This document shows, one piece after another, positions 7,827 to 18,886 of a stretch of DNA of 64,000 bases. Location of the stretch: assembly GCA_038319215.1 (NCBI GenBank), contig JBBQCZ010000001.1, positions 1 to 64,000 on the forward strand. The letters are read 5' to 3'. The notes beneath the pieces were generated by a model. That model searched no databases, was not told the DNA's origin, and saw nothing but the letters and a program-made list of their open reading frames with translations. Source of the DNA: Bact-19 sp038319215. GTDB lineage: Bacteria; Bacteroidota; Bacteroidia; Bacteroidales; ML635J-15. The stretch's first letter is position 1, and every line of letters begins with the position of its first letter. The position numbers and the translations under genes were made by a program.

Positions 7827-10800
7827 ATGAAAACCTTTACTTGTTTAATCATATTTTTCTTAATCAGCTATGTGGCAACATCACAGACAAATCTGGGATA
7901 TGTTAGTACCACACCTGTTGTTTTGGAAATTAATAATGAAATAACCGAAATATCATGTAATTATCAATTATTCTACGACAGTGAAATGTTTCAGCCTTCA
8001 TGTAGTCGAAACTATGCTGGTAAAAATGTCTATTTCAGTTTTATTTTGCCCGAAAATGGTAAAATAAGAATATCTCTAAATAATAAATCTGTAATGGATC
8101 ATGGCATAGCTCTCTATAATGTGCTAGGAGATAATTGGAACGAAATTGCGTGTTCGCAGGTTATTTCAAATATATCCTTTATTGAAATGTCTGATTCTAC
8201 TTTGGCTGGTCAACTAATTACAGGAAGAATTTGGATTAATTCAGGATCGGACATAGGATTATTTACACTTAAATTTGAAACAAATACAGAAACAGCTGCA
8301 TCAAAAGCACTTGTAATTGGAATTCTTTCTGCTACTCCCGAAGACTTAGTTAACAATGTTCTAATTTCTGGTTGTGTACAGGCAAGTAATATTCAATTTA
8401 CAGGGCATCCCGAAAGTATTGGTTATTTTACAAACGGAACGCCAGGACTTGACTTTAGTTCGGGTATAATTCTATCTACTGGCAAAGCAACAAAAGCTGC
8501 TGGTCCCAATAATAGTCCTGCAACATGTACTAATCTTTCGCAACCCGGTGATGCAATGCTTACTGCACTTATAAACAGATCTACTTATGATGCCGCGATA
8601 CTTGAATTTGATTTTATTCCGTCAAACAATACAATTTCTTTTCAATATGCATTTGGTTCCGAAGAATATGAAGAATATGTTGGTGGAGTTTTTAACGATA
8701 TCTTCGCTTTTATTATTTCAGGAGGACCAGAAAACTATATTAATAGAAATATTGCACTTGTTCCCGGCACAAATACACCTGTAAGCATAAACAATGTTAA
8801 TCAAATACACAACACAGAATGGTATTATAACAATGATAATGGTCAAAATATTCAGTTTGATGGAATGACAAGAACGCTTACAGCAGTAGCCGCGGTAACA
8901 CCATGTGAAACATATCATATTCGTCTTGCCATTGCAGATGCTGCTGACCCTATTTTCGATTCTGGTGTTTTTCTAAAAGCCGGAAGTTTTAATAGTGGAA
9001 CAATTCCTTTAGTAAAAAATATAACTGATTGGATAATGGTTAATACAACCTACGAAGGTTGCAATAATAATCTTATGTTTGCGAGGTCAGACAATAATAA
9101 TATTTCCGAACCGCTTAATTTCAATATTGAGATAAGTGGAACTGCAGAATCGCAAACTGATTATTCTCCAATACCACTTAGTCTACAAATTCCAGCAGGT
9201 GAAGAATCTATTGCTGTTCCATATTCCGTTTTTATGGATAATATTGTTGAGGGCCTTGAAACAATTAATGTTAAAATTTTTACTGGTTGCCAATGTGGGA
9301 TAGAATATATTGAAGAAACGATAAATATTAACGATAATATTGAAATTTCTGGATCTATATCTAATAATAGTCCTAAATGTGCTGGCGACAGTGTGTTAAT
9401 AAGTCTTGACATAGATGTTTTACCCGAACATTACGAAATTCTGTGGAGTACTGGTCAGATTGGACAAACATCAATATACGCTATTCTTGGCGAATCTCAA
9501 AATGTTACAGCAGAGGTTCGTTATCCTTGCGGATCGGAACTATTTTCAACTTGGGTGGATATTTTAGAATTACCTCAAGCAAACATAAGCACAAATGCGC
9601 CAATATGCGATGGGCAAGATCTTGAATTTTCTGCTGAAGATGGAATTTCATATTTATGGAAAGGTCCTTATGGATGGAGCAACACAAGCAGCAATCCAAC
9701 AATAACAAATGTTGGAGTTGTTAGAAGTGGATTTTACGGTGTAACTGTAACGGGTGCGAATGGTTGCGAATACGTAGAAATGCTTGATGTGCAGATTCAT
9801 AGTTGGCCAGCACCACAATTACCACAAAATCGTATCTTATGCGAAAGAGATAATTTATTATTAAACCCAGGTGATTTTTACGAATATTCTTGGAGTGGAC
9901 CATTAAATTGGACATCGAACCAGAATATATTGGCAATTAATAACATTACACTGCAAAATACTGGAACATATTTTCTGACAGTAAGCGACAACATTGGTTG
10001 TACAGGATCTGCATTTGTAGAAGTTCTTGTTAACCCTTCGCCTGTAGCTAATGTAAGCTTTAATTATCCAATTTGTAGAGGAGAAAATCTTTCGCTACTT
10101 GGCTCTGCCGAAGGACAAGTATGGTGGACAGGTCCTAACGGGCTTTATTTAGAGAATACAAATGTAGAAATTGAAAATGTAGATGAACAAAATACAGGGT
10201 ATTATGGATTTTATGCAATAAATCAATTTAATTGTAAGGATTCGGTAATTAATTTTATTAATATTACAATTCCTGATGCAAGCATTTTAATTAATGGGCC
10301 ATTTTGTTCAAATCAGAACAATATTATTCTTCAATCTTTATATCCCGATGGTATTTGGTCTGGCCTTGGAATTACAAATCCTCAAATAGGAAACTTTAGT
10401 CCATCTTTAGCCGGAATAGGAGACCAACAGATTACTTATCATATTGGGTACAATGGCTGTGAAGACACTCAAACAACAAGTATTACTGTTGAAGAGGCTC
10501 CTATCTTTTCGCTTACAATCCCTGCTGAACTCTGTGATAATGAAGGAATTGTTTTCCTAAATTCGGATATTACAGGTGGAACTTGGTCTGGCAATGGAAT
10601 GATAAACGTTAACACTGGAGCTTTTGATCCAATCGTTGCTGGTACAGGAAACTCTTTTATAAGTTATTCAATCTCTCAAGGAGCTTGTACAATTACACAT
10701 ACAGACAGTATTCTTGTAGTTCATGGTGTTGATGCCTCAATTTTTCCAGTTGAAAATGTTTGCGAATACCATACTTCTTTTTGGTTAAGTGCAGCGAGTT

Positions 10801-13800
10801 CTGGTGGTATGTGGCATGGACCTGGAATTGTAAATATGTTTACCGGACAATTTAATCCAGTAATTGCGGGTAATGGAATACATAGAATATATTATTCCGT
10901 TAACAATGCGCACTGTCAAGATATTGATTCTGTTGATATAACCGTTGATTCTTATGCTTCTGCAAATGTGGGGAGTGATTTGCAATTTTGTATTAATGAC
11001 CCCGAAATTATGCTAACAGCACAAAACCCTGGTGGCCAATGGACTGGATTGGGAGTAAGCAGTACAGGTATTTTCTCTCCATCTATTTCTGGTGTGGGAA
11101 GCAATCAATTAATATACACAATTACAAGTGGAGAATGCAGTTCTACAGATACTATTAATATTATTGTAGGAAATTATTTAAGCGCAGAATTTACCGCACC
11201 GGCGCAAATTTGTGAATTTGAATTTCCAATTACTCTAATAGCTCAAAACGCTGGAGGAATATGGAGTGGTAATGGTATAACAGACTCCATAACCGGTAAA
11301 TTTTCTCCTACAATTGCTGGTGATGGATTTACAGAAATTACATACTCAATATCTTATAATGGATGTACAAGTAATTTCACAGAACAAATTGAGGTTTTAA
11401 GTGCTCCTAATCCTGGTATGTTAGGTTCTGGCATATTTTGCATCAACGATTCTGAAGTAAATCTCCAAAGTATAACTTCTGGAGGTAATTGGAGCGGTAC
11501 AGGAATTACAGATAATATTCTCGGAATTTTCAATCCTGCAATTGCTGGTACTGGACCTTCTCTTATAAGTTATACTATTTCCAACCTAGAGTGCACATCC
11601 GTAGGATATCGGTATTTGTATGTTTATGACGGCAATGAGATAATTACTTTTAATACTCCAGAACAAGTTTGTGAAAATTCTCAGGAGTTTATTTTACATG
11701 CAGAACCACAAGGTGGTGTTTGGTCGGGATCTGGAGTTTTACTTGATTCCATTTTTAATCCAGCAATTCTAACACCTGGTACATATACTTTATTTTATAC
11801 AATTGGAACAGGATTGTGTGAGAATACGAATTCTATAGATATTCAAGTTTTGCCATTAGCACAGCTTTCGCTTTTAACACAGAACGAGTATTGTAGCAAT
11901 GCAGTATCTGTTTTATTAAATACAGAATCCGATTCAGGATTTTGGTCAGGAAATGCCGTGAACAACAATTATTTTAATCCTCAGCTTGCTCAAATCGGAA
12001 GCAATAGCGTTTTGTTTAATTACAATGATGGAATTTGTCAAAATTCTTATGAATTTAATATTTTAGTAAAACCTCAAACTCCAGTTGTTATTTCTGGACT
12101 TGAAGAATCTTATTGTCAAAATTATGGAAGTGTTAATGTAGACGTAATACCTTCTGGGGGAGTATTTACAGGTTTAAATCTGTCTGCTGAAAACAGCTTT
12201 ACAACAAATAATTTAAATATCGGCAATAATAATCTCACATATAATTTTACAAATAGCGATGGTTGTTTTTCAGAACGAACTGTAAATTTTGAAATATTGG
12301 AAGTTCCTGAAGTAATTGTTTCAGGAATCGCAACAGAATATTGTGTTAATTCAAATGATATATCCTTTCATGCAATTCCATTTGGTGGGCTTGCAAGTGG
12401 GGTTGAAATCTTCGGCAATACCGTCATCTCTCTCTCAACTACAGGTAACGGCGAACACTATTTTACATATTCGTACACTGCTCCCAACGGTTGTTCGGAT
12501 ATTTATACTCAATCTGTTTTAATTCACGGATTGCCGGAGATTTCTTTTGAAATTTTAAATTACCCATCTTGTGTTTATTCAGAAGACGCAAGTGTTAAAG
12601 TTATATTTCCAGATAGCGCTAATTATGAAATTATTTGGGACAATGGAAATGCCGTTAACATTGATGTATTATCAGATGTTGGTTCTGGTTGGCATTTTGT
12701 TGAAATAACTAACGAATTTGGGTGTACTGTTTTTGATAGTGTTTTTATTAGTGCACCTCAAGAATTATCTGTTAGTATTAACGGCACAAATAGTTTGCCT
12801 TGTTATAATACACAAAACGGAGTACTAAATGCTTTTGTATCTGGTGGTGCCGAGCCGTACACATATTTGTGGAGTGTTGACGAAAATGCTACTTTCCCAA
12901 ATATTACAGGTTTGGGTCCTGGTTCATATTATCTTACCGTAACAGATGGTAATTTATGTGAGGTTTTAGCTTCCAAATCAATAACACAGGCTACGGAAAT
13001 TTTATATCAGGTTGAATCGACCGAAAGCTTAAATTGTTTTGGTGACGAAAATGCTTTTATCAATGTAAACACTCAAAACCCTAGCTTATCTATTCTCTGG
13101 GAAAACGAAAGCACAGAGTTTTCTCGCAACAACTTGGGTGCTGGAACTTATGGTTTTACAATTACCGACGAATATAACTGTCAGATTTTAGATACTATTG
13201 AAATTTTCGAAAACCCAGAAATAAATGTTCAAGAAACAATAAATAATGTTAATTGTGGCATCAGTTTGGGCAGTATTTACACTAATACAATTGGTGGAAT
13301 TTCGCCATATTACTACCAGTGGTCTCAAGGAAATGAAACTTCTGTGTTGTCAAATGTGCCTGCCGGGCAATATCAATTAACTGTAAAAGATGCAAAATCT
13401 TGCATTAAAAATTACGATTATTTAATTATTGCAAACGATAGTATAAATGCAAATATTTCTGTTCTTTCAGAAATAGATTGTTATGGAAATAATAACGGAG
13501 CAATAAAAGCTTTTTCTGTTGATGGTCATTTGCCATTAAGTTATTTATGGTCGGACGGTTCACACAATGTAGAACTTGGAGATGTTGTTTCGGGTGAGTA
13601 TTCTGTTATAATTTGCGATGCTCAGGGCTGTTTGGGTTATTCTACTGTGGTTTTAACGGATCCTGCAGAATTGATAACAGATTACGAAATTGAAAACGTA
13701 ATGTGTAAAGGAGAAAGTACTGGTCGCATCACATTGCACTCTCAAGGTGGAACTGGAGTAATAACATATCAATGGCAAGATGGCTCTTGGGGACAAGAAG

Positions 13801-14627
13801 CAAACAATTTAAGTGCAGGAAATTACTCGTTTACAACTACCGATTCTAATCAATGTAAAACCATTCAGAATATAAGTATTAGCGAGCCACAAACTAAACT
13901 TGATTATTCTCTTGTAAGTCTTAACGTAAAATGTTGGGGTGAATCGGGTGGCTATTTTAACCCGCAGGCTATAGGAGGAACTCCGCCGTACCAATATATT
14001 TGGGAAAAAGACGGATACACAACTGTTTCGCAAAATATAACTAATTTATATGCTGGTAATTATAACATTGAAATTACAGATGCCAACAATTGTAAATTTA
14101 CTGATAAAGCGGAGATTGCTCAACCTGCAAAAGTTGAATTTACAGCAACTTCTTACGCAGTTTCTTGTGATGGGAAAAATGACGGATGGTTTACTATCAA
14201 TGCCAACGGTGGAACTCAGCCTTACTTGTATGTTGACAGTGACATAAAAACTGTTGAAAACGAATTTAAAGATAAATTTCCAGGTCAGTATTCGGTTTAT
14301 GTTATTGACGATAATAACTGTATTTCGGAAACACAACAAGTAAATGTTGCGAGTAGCGATGCTGATTGTCTAACAATCCCTAATGCATTTACTCCAAATA
14401 ATGACGGCATAAATGATAAATGGGAAATTATAAATATTGAAATGTTTCCTCGTGCGAGAGTTCAAGTTTTTAACAGATGGGGACAACTCGTTTTTGAAAC
14501 AATTTCGGATAATGAAATATGGGATGGTACGTTTTGGGGCAAAATGCCTGCAGGAACATATCTTTATATTATTGATTTAAATAATGGCAGCAAATCTAAA
14601 ACTGGAACGATAAATCTAGTTAGATAA
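7827..14627 (+). CDS. Giant T9SS type B adhesin: anchor-L, Calx-beta-like, WSG repeats, SprB repeats
   Basis: The 2266-aa start is set at ATG 7827, because it directly precedes the signal peptide (MKTFTCLIIFFLISYVATSQ); an upstream in-frame TTG (7806) would overlap the previous gene. Domains: choice-of-anchor L (about 165-400, GSEEYEEYVGG), Calx-beta-like (about 414-505), Ig/PKD-like Cys-rich units (about 510-815), ten repeats of about 76 aa with GG-x-WSG-x-GI (about 816-1570) and eight SprB-type repeats (about 1571-2180). It ends in a gliding-motility-associated type B sorting domain (IPNAFTPNNDGIND, NRWGQLVFE, WDGTFWGK). SprB-like proteins are mobile surface adhesins in gliding Bacteroidota. 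The layout matches the 4254-aa protein of cassette B. A terminator follows at 14706-14748. Confidence 0.88.
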   Translation: MKTFTCLIIFFLISYVATSQTNLGYVSTTPVVLEINNEITEISCNYQLFYDSEMFQPSCSRNYAGKNVYFSFILPENGKIRISLNNKSVMDHGIALYNVLGDNWNEIACSQVISNISFIEMSDSTLAGQLITGRIWINSGSDIGLFTLKFETNTETAASKALVIGILSATPEDLVNNVLISGCVQASNIQFTGHPESIGYFTNGTPGLDFSSGIILSTGKATKAAGPNNSPATCTNLSQPGDAMLTALINRSTYDAAILEFDFIPSNNTISFQYAFGSEEYEEYVGGVFNDIFAFIISGGPENYINRNIALVPGTNTPVSINNVNQIHNTEWYYNNDNGQNIQFDGMTRTLTAVAAVTPCETYHIRLAIADAADPIFDSGVFLKAGSFNSGTIPLVKNITDWIMVNTTYEGCNNNLMFARSDNNNISEPLNFNIEISGTAESQTDYSPIPLSLQIPAGEESIAVPYSVFMDNIVEGLETINVKIFTGCQCGIEYIEETININDNIEISGSISNNSPKCAGDSVLISLDIDVLPEHYEILWSTGQIGQTSIYAILGESQNVTAEVRYPCGSELFSTWVDILELPQANISTNAPICDGQDLEFSAEDGISYLWKGPYGWSNTSSNPTITNVGVVRSGFYGVTVTGANGCEYVEMLDVQIHSWPAPQLPQNRILCERDNLLLNPGDFYEYSWSGPLNWTSNQNILAINNITLQNTGTYFLTVSDNIGCTGSAFVEVLVNPSPVANVSFNYPICRGENLSLLGSAEGQVWWTGPNGLYLENTNVEIENVDEQNTGYYGFYAINQFNCKDSVINFINITIPDASILINGPFCSNQNNIILQSLYPDGIWSGLGITNPQIGNFSPSLAGIGDQQITYHIGYNGCEDTQTTSITVEEAPIFSLTIPAELCDNEGIVFLNSDITGGTWSGNGMINVNTGAFDPIVAGTGNSFISYSISQGACTITHTDSILVVHGVDASIFPVENVCEYHTSFWLSAASSGGMWHGPGIVNMFTGQFNPVIAGNGIHRIYYSVNNAHCQDIDSVDITVDSYASANVGSDLQFCINDPEIMLTAQNPGGQWTGLGVSSTGIFSPSISGVGSNQLIYTITSGECSSTDTINIIVGNYLSAEFTAPAQICEFEFPITLIAQNAGGIWSGNGITDSITGKFSPTIAGDGFTEITYSISYNGCTSNFTEQIEVLSAPNPGMLGSGIFCINDSEVNLQSITSGGNWSGTGITDNILGIFNPAIAGTGPSLISYTISNLECTSVGYRYLYVYDGNEIITFNTPEQVCENSQEFILHAEPQGGVWSGSGVLLDSIFNPAILTPGTYTLFYTIGTGLCENTNSIDIQVLPLAQLSLLTQNEYCSNAVSVLLNTESDSGFWSGNAVNNNYFNPQLAQIGSNSVLFNYNDGICQNSYEFNILVKPQTPVVISGLEESYCQNYGSVNVDVIPSGGVFTGLNLSAENSFTTNNLNIGNNNLTYNFTNSDGCFSERTVNFEILEVPEVIVSGIATEYCVNSNDISFHAIPFGGLASGVEIFGNTVISLSTTGNGEHYFTYSYTAPNGCSDIYTQSVLIHGLPEISFEILNYPSCVYSEDASVKVIFPDSANYEIIWDNGNAVNIDVLSDVGSGWHFVEITNEFGCTVFDSVFISAPQELSVSINGTNSLPCYNTQNGVLNAFVSGGAEPYTYLWSVDENATFPNITGLGPGSYYLTVTDGNLCEVLASKSITQATEILYQVESTESLNCFGDENAFINVNTQNPSLSILWENESTEFSRNNLGAGTYGFTITDEYNCQILDTIEIFENPEINVQETINNVNCGISLGSIYTNTIGGISPYYYQWSQGNETSVLSNVPAGQYQLTVKDAKSCIKNYDYLIIANDSINANISVLSEIDCYGNNNGAIKAFSVDGHLPLSYLWSDGSHNVELGDVVSGEYSVIICDAQGCLGYSTVVLTDPAELITDYEIENVMCKGESTGRITLHSQGGTGVITYQWQDGSWGQEANNLSAGNYSFTTTDSNQCKTIQNISISEPQTKLDYSLVSLNVKCWGESGGYFNPQAIGGTPPYQYIWEKDGYTTVSQNITNLYAGNYNIEITDANNCKFTDKAEIAQPAKVEFTATSYAVSCDGKNDGWFTINANGGTQPYLYVDSDIKTVENEFKDKFPGQYSVYVIDDNNCISETQQVNVASSDADCLTIPNAFTPNNDGINDKWEIINIEMFPRARVQVFNRWGQLVFETISDNEIWDGTFWGKMPAGTYLYIIDLNNGSKSKTGTINLVR
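10274..12536 (+). repeat. Ten tandem ~76-aa 'GGxWSGxGI' repeats (coding)
   Basis: Ten consecutive units of about 226 bp encode beta-rich modules with a Cys after position 10 (e.g. NGPFC), a central GG-x-WSG-x-G-(I/V), an F-x-P-x-x-AG turn, an ITY/ISY strand and a second Cys (NGC, GAC). Units are well diverged from each other, unlike the younger array of cassette B. Units 8-10 have lost parts of the WSG motif. Confidence 0.8.
12537..14369 (+). repeat. Eight SprB-type repeats (coding)
   Basis: Eight units of about 75-78 aa follow the SprB pattern: C-x-G-x-x-x-G, then GG-x-x-P-Y-x-Y-x-W, L-x-AG-x-Y-x-(L/V)-T-(I/V)-x-D, a second Cys and an x-x-(E/D)P ending. Such repeats form the bulk of the gliding adhesin SprB in Flavobacterium. 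They lie directly before the type B sorting domain, as in cassette B. Confidence 0.75.
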
Positions 14628-14705
14628 ATGACAGAGTTGTCGAATCAGGATTTAGTATATATGTGCAAGAAGAGTTCAGGTTTAGTGTTTATGGTTTTAG
14701 TAACT

Positions 14706-14748
14706 ATCCGGGGCAAGCTTATTTCCTTGTTTCCCGGATGGTTTTTTT
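14706..14748 (+). terminator. Rho-independent terminator after adhesin cassette A
   Basis: ATCCGGG (14706-14712) pairs with CCCGGAT (14733-14739). The stem is extended by CAAG (14714-14717) with CTTG (14726-14729) across a small bulge, and seven Ts follow at 14742-14748. It separates cassette A from the kinase operon. Confidence 0.8.
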
Positions 14749-14827
14749 ATAATACAAAGTATTATTTTAAAACCTTAGGTCTTTATTTTCGTATGAACTT
14801 CATAGTTTCCAGACTAAAAAGCGATAA

Positions 14828-17800
14828 ATGAAAAATTTAAAATCTTTTATAGCAGTTATAACCCTTATTGTAGTCTCCGCTGTATTGATAAGTATTATCT
14901 ATGTTCATAAACAGATTTGGGTAAAAAAAGATCTTGCTAAGTATGCCAAAGAAATGAAACATGAAACAGAAGCATGCTTTGAATTCATGAAATATAATTC
15001 TATCAGGCAAAACAATCTGTTGTTAATAATTAATAATCAAGATGGGGTTTATTCATCAGATAGTTTAAACTTTATAATTGCTTCTGCAAATATTAAAATA
15101 GATTCGATTTTGGCAGTTTCAGATTTCTTTTCGGCTAGAACAAATGGAAAGAAGTTAGTTGAGAAAAATGACAGCATCTTGTTGGTTATTAGTAAAGTTA
15201 TTGATAGTTATAATGCTAGAGAAATAGCTAAAACAAGAGCAATATTTAATGATTTATACGCACCATTATATTTTGAAACGGATAATCTATGTAAAGTAAT
15301 CATTTCAATTATTATTCAAGATATAGTAATAGGCGAAATTGAGATGGAAAAGGCAAAAACAAGTTTAATGAGGACAAGTATTGGGCTGTTAACGGCAATA
15401 ATACTGTCCCTATTATGTATTTTTCTTCTTGCATCAATCTATGACAGAAAACGTCTCGCACAAAATATTGAAATAGCTGAGTTAAGTTTAAAAAATAGGC
15501 TCTCTATTGAAGCAAGAAAAAAAGATAAGAGATTTCAAGCAGCTATTGATTCTGCTGGTTTTGGGATACTAGACTGGGATTTGCAAAATGAATTGCCCGA
15601 GGTGAACGATAAATGGCTAGAAATATTGGATGTTACAAGAGAAGAAATAGAAAAATATGGGTTTAGATTTGTCCTAAGTAAAATTAATTCATACGAAGAT
15701 CTAACTATAGAAAGTTTGAGAAATAGAGCAAAAAAGGCGGTAAAAAATGAAACAAAAACAATAATATCCTATGTTAATTCTAAATCAAAAATAATATGGA
15801 TTGAAAGTTTTGACTTTATTCTAAATCGAGACGAGAATAATATTCCAACTCATTTATTTGGTTTCATATCTGACATTACCGAAAAAAAGAATTTTGAGAA
15901 TAAAATACTCGAGTCACAATATTTGCTAAATGAATCAAGTAAGGCCGGGAAAATAGGACACTGGGAATTTGACATCAGTCAATCTAAACCCAAAGTATCA
16001 GATGAATGGCTAGATGTTTTCTCAATTACAAGAGAATCTTATGAACAGGGAGAATATATTGATTGGGTAAATAATATGCATATTGATTTTCGAGAAATAG
16101 CAATAAAAAATCATAAAGAAATTATTGGGGGAATACGAAAAAGTTTTTGCACGGAATATTTATATAATCATCCTACAAAGGGAGAAATCTGGATAGAGGG
16201 ATTTGGAGAGGTAACTTCTTTTGATAAAGAAGGACAGGTGCAGAAATATATTGGTTATCATCAGGATATTACAAGACGAAAAGCTATAGAGGAAGAGGCT
16301 ATAAAAACTGCAACAGAACTTAAGTCATGGTACCAAAATATGAATCTTGCTTTTTGCGTTTGCCAAAGTGTTTTCGATAAAAACCAGAATATTTCAGATT
16401 TTAGATATTTGTTTGTAAATGAAGAGTTTTGTAAAACGGTAAATATTAGTGAAAGTGATATTATAAATAAATGTGCTGGAGAGTTTTTACTTTCTACTAC
16501 TGGAAAATCTGTAATAAGTAAACTAGATGAATTATTCGTTAATAAATCGGCACGATTCGAGGTTTACGATAACTTTTTGAAAAAACATTTTGAAATCTTT
16601 GCTTTTAGTATCACCGAGAATAAATTTGCAATGTTGTATACTGACATTTCAGAACGATTCCGCCTACAAAATAAAGTTGCTGAAGAACAAAAATATTATC
16701 GTCAATTATTCGAGTTATCTCGCGATGCTATTTTTATTATTGATTCGAGGTATCTTACATTTATTGATGTAAACGAATCTTGTGTAAAACTATTTGGTGC
16801 AGAAAAAAAATCTGATTTCATGGCATTAAAATACTCGATGTTGTATCCTGCCAAACAGATTAACGGAGAGAGTAGCGCGGTGCTTCTTAGACTTGCATTA
16901 AAAAACATAGATAAAACCGGAGAGGTACATAACGATTGGTTATTTAGAAGAATTAATGGGCAAGAATTTATAGGGCAAATAAGATTTACTAAAATTGAAT
17001 ATGAAAATAATATTGCATATTTAGCAATTGTAAGAGATACCACACAAATATATAATGCTTACGAGAATCTTGAGAGAACACGAAATTGGCTTCAAACAAT
17101 AATTGATTCGCTCAATACATTTGTGGTAGTCAAGGATAATTATGGAAAAATAATAGCATCCAATCAAGCTTTTAATACAACTTTTGGCGTTAGCAAAGAA
17201 TTTGTTGCGGGGAAAAAGGCTACTGAAATATATAGACCCGATGAGGCTTTAGCTATACAAGCAATCGACGACGAGATTATTTACCTGGGTTTGTCGCGTA
17301 CTTATGAGCAAAAACTAACAACTGCAGAAAATAAGCAACAAATCTTTCTAATAACAAAAACTGCTTTAAAGGACACAAAAGGGAATGTGTATGCTGTTGT
17401 TGCACAAGGTACCGATATTACAACCATTAAATCGCTCGAACAAAAATTACGGCTAGCACAACAAAAAGCAATTACGGCTAACAAAGCAAAATCTTCTTTC
17501 TTAGCCAATATGAGTCATGAGATTCGAACACCAATGAATTCGATTATTGGATTTGCAGAAATTTTACAAAAAAAACTTATTAATCCAGATCATAAAGAAT
17601 ATGTAAATTCAATATTTACAGCTGGAAATACTCTTTTAACATTAATTAACGACATTTTGGACTTGTCAAAAATTGAAGCAGGTAAAGTCGAACTCCGCCC
17701 AGTATTTTGTGATCTCGAAATACTAAAATCAACTATTTTTGAAATTTTCAATGTTAAAACCGAAGATAAGAAATTAGAATTTAGTGTTGAATATCTAAAC

Positions 17801-18886
17801 ACAGAGAATTTTTTGTTTTATTTAGATGAAAATCGTTTAAGACAGATAATAATAAATATTGTTGGAAATGCTTTTAAGTTTACAGAAAAAGGCTTTATTA
17901 AGGTTATATTTTCTACTGTTTTGCAGAAAAACAATAGCTCAAATATTATAATCTCAATCGAAGACACTGGCCTTGGAATACCAAAAGAGGAATTGAATGA
18001 AATATTTAACCCTTTTAGCCAGTCCGAAAATCCCGATAATGACAATACTGGTGGCACAGGATTGGGTCTTAGTATTTGCGATCAATTAATAGGCTTAATG
18101 AACGGTAAAATTGAGGTCGAAAGTGAACTTGGAAAGGGTTCGCTTTTTACCATTACAATACCAGATGTCTCGTATGAGATTTCACAGACAACTAATATTG
18201 GTAAAAATATAGCATTTACTGACTATATTTTTAAACCAGCAAAAGTATTAATTGTTGACGATATTAAACCAAATAGAGATGTGCTTGCTTTTCACCTAAG
18301 AGACTATAATCTAGATGTTTATGAAGCTTCTTCTGGATTGCAAGCCCTCGAAATATTAGAAGATTTAGTGCCTGATTTAATTATTGTCGATTTACGAATG
18401 CCCGACATTAACGGTGTCGAATTAACTAAAACGATACGCAAATCAGAAAAGTTCGCGTCTGTAAAAATATTAGCTTATACTGGTGCAATTTCTTTTGCAA
18501 TGCATAACGAAAAGCTTAATCCAATTTTTGATGGACTAATAATAAAACCAGCAACAAAGTCGTCTATGACTAAAGAACTTATCCGAATGTTAGAATATGA
18601 GGAGATAACAATGGAGGTAACTAAAGGAAATGATTTATTTAATTTTAACGATGCTTCCATTAAACTTATTAAAAATTCGTTGGAATCGATTTCTGCTAAT
18701 TCTAATAATAAATTAACAAATAGACAGATAACTAAATTGTTACAATTGCTAAAAGAATCTAATCTTTTTGAGGGAGATGCAGAATTGCAAAATTATGTGC
18801 ATACTTTATCAAAAGCAGTAGAAGACTTTAATGTTATTCTTATTGAACACCTTTCAGGAGTTTTATTTTTAACAAATGATAAATAA
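14828..18886 (+). CDS. Hybrid sensor histidine kinase with five PAS domains and a receiver
   Basis: This 1352-aa membrane sensor kinase has TM1 at about 8-26, a predicted helical external domain of about 150 aa and TM2 at about 182-205. Five PAS-like domains follow (about 230-345, 360-485, 500-610, 620-735, 750-870), several ending in the DIT motif. HisKA carries phospho-acceptor H897 in MSHEIRTPMNS. HATPase_c is intact: N box NIVGNAFKF, G1 DTGLGIP, G2 GGTGLGLSI. The receiver (about 1138-1255) has acidic VDD, phospho-acceptor D1188 (VDLRMPD) and the IIKPA lysine. A helical tail of about 90 aa follows; no Hpt motif is evident. It is the only protein of this operon with a full phosphorelay core. 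A near-consensus -7 box TATTTTCG lies at 14784-14791. The next gene overlaps its end. Confidence 0.9.
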   Translation: MKNLKSFIAVITLIVVSAVLISIIYVHKQIWVKKDLAKYAKEMKHETEACFEFMKYNSIRQNNLLLIINNQDGVYSSDSLNFIIASANIKIDSILAVSDFFSARTNGKKLVEKNDSILLVISKVIDSYNAREIAKTRAIFNDLYAPLYFETDNLCKVIISIIIQDIVIGEIEMEKAKTSLMRTSIGLLTAIILSLLCIFLLASIYDRKRLAQNIEIAELSLKNRLSIEARKKDKRFQAAIDSAGFGILDWDLQNELPEVNDKWLEILDVTREEIEKYGFRFVLSKINSYEDLTIESLRNRAKKAVKNETKTIISYVNSKSKIIWIESFDFILNRDENNIPTHLFGFISDITEKKNFENKILESQYLLNESSKAGKIGHWEFDISQSKPKVSDEWLDVFSITRESYEQGEYIDWVNNMHIDFREIAIKNHKEIIGGIRKSFCTEYLYNHPTKGEIWIEGFGEVTSFDKEGQVQKYIGYHQDITRRKAIEEEAIKTATELKSWYQNMNLAFCVCQSVFDKNQNISDFRYLFVNEEFCKTVNISESDIINKCAGEFLLSTTGKSVISKLDELFVNKSARFEVYDNFLKKHFEIFAFSITENKFAMLYTDISERFRLQNKVAEEQKYYRQLFELSRDAIFIIDSRYLTFIDVNESCVKLFGAEKKSDFMALKYSMLYPAKQINGESSAVLLRLALKNIDKTGEVHNDWLFRRINGQEFIGQIRFTKIEYENNIAYLAIVRDTTQIYNAYENLERTRNWLQTIIDSLNTFVVVKDNYGKIIASNQAFNTTFGVSKEFVAGKKATEIYRPDEALAIQAIDDEIIYLGLSRTYEQKLTTAENKQQIFLITKTALKDTKGNVYAVVAQGTDITTIKSLEQKLRLAQQKAITANKAKSSFLANMSHEIRTPMNSIIGFAEILQKKLINPDHKEYVNSIFTAGNTLLTLINDILDLSKIEAGKVELRPVFCDLEILKSTIFEIFNVKTEDKKLEFSVEYLNTENFLFYLDENRLRQIIINIVGNAFKFTEKGFIKVIFSTVLQKNNSSNIIISIEDTGLGIPKEELNEIFNPFSQSENPDNDNTGGTGLGLSICDQLIGLMNGKIEVESELGKGSLFTITIPDVSYEISQTTNIGKNIAFTDYIFKPAKVLIVDDIKPNRDVLAFHLRDYNLDVYEASSGLQALEILEDLVPDLIIVDLRMPDINGVELTKTIRKSEKFASVKILAYTGAISFAMHNEKLNPIFDGLIIKPATKSSMTKELIRMLEYEEITMEVTKGNDLFNFNDASIKLIKNSLESISANSNNKLTNRQITKLLQLLKESNLFEGDAELQNYVHTLSKAVEDFNVILIEHLSGVLFLTNDK

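Noticed and set aside
14628..14831. 67-codon ORF directly after the cassette A adhesin
   Set aside because: It runs through a strong terminator hairpin with T-run (14706-14748), resembles no family and overlaps the promoter area of the kinase gene.
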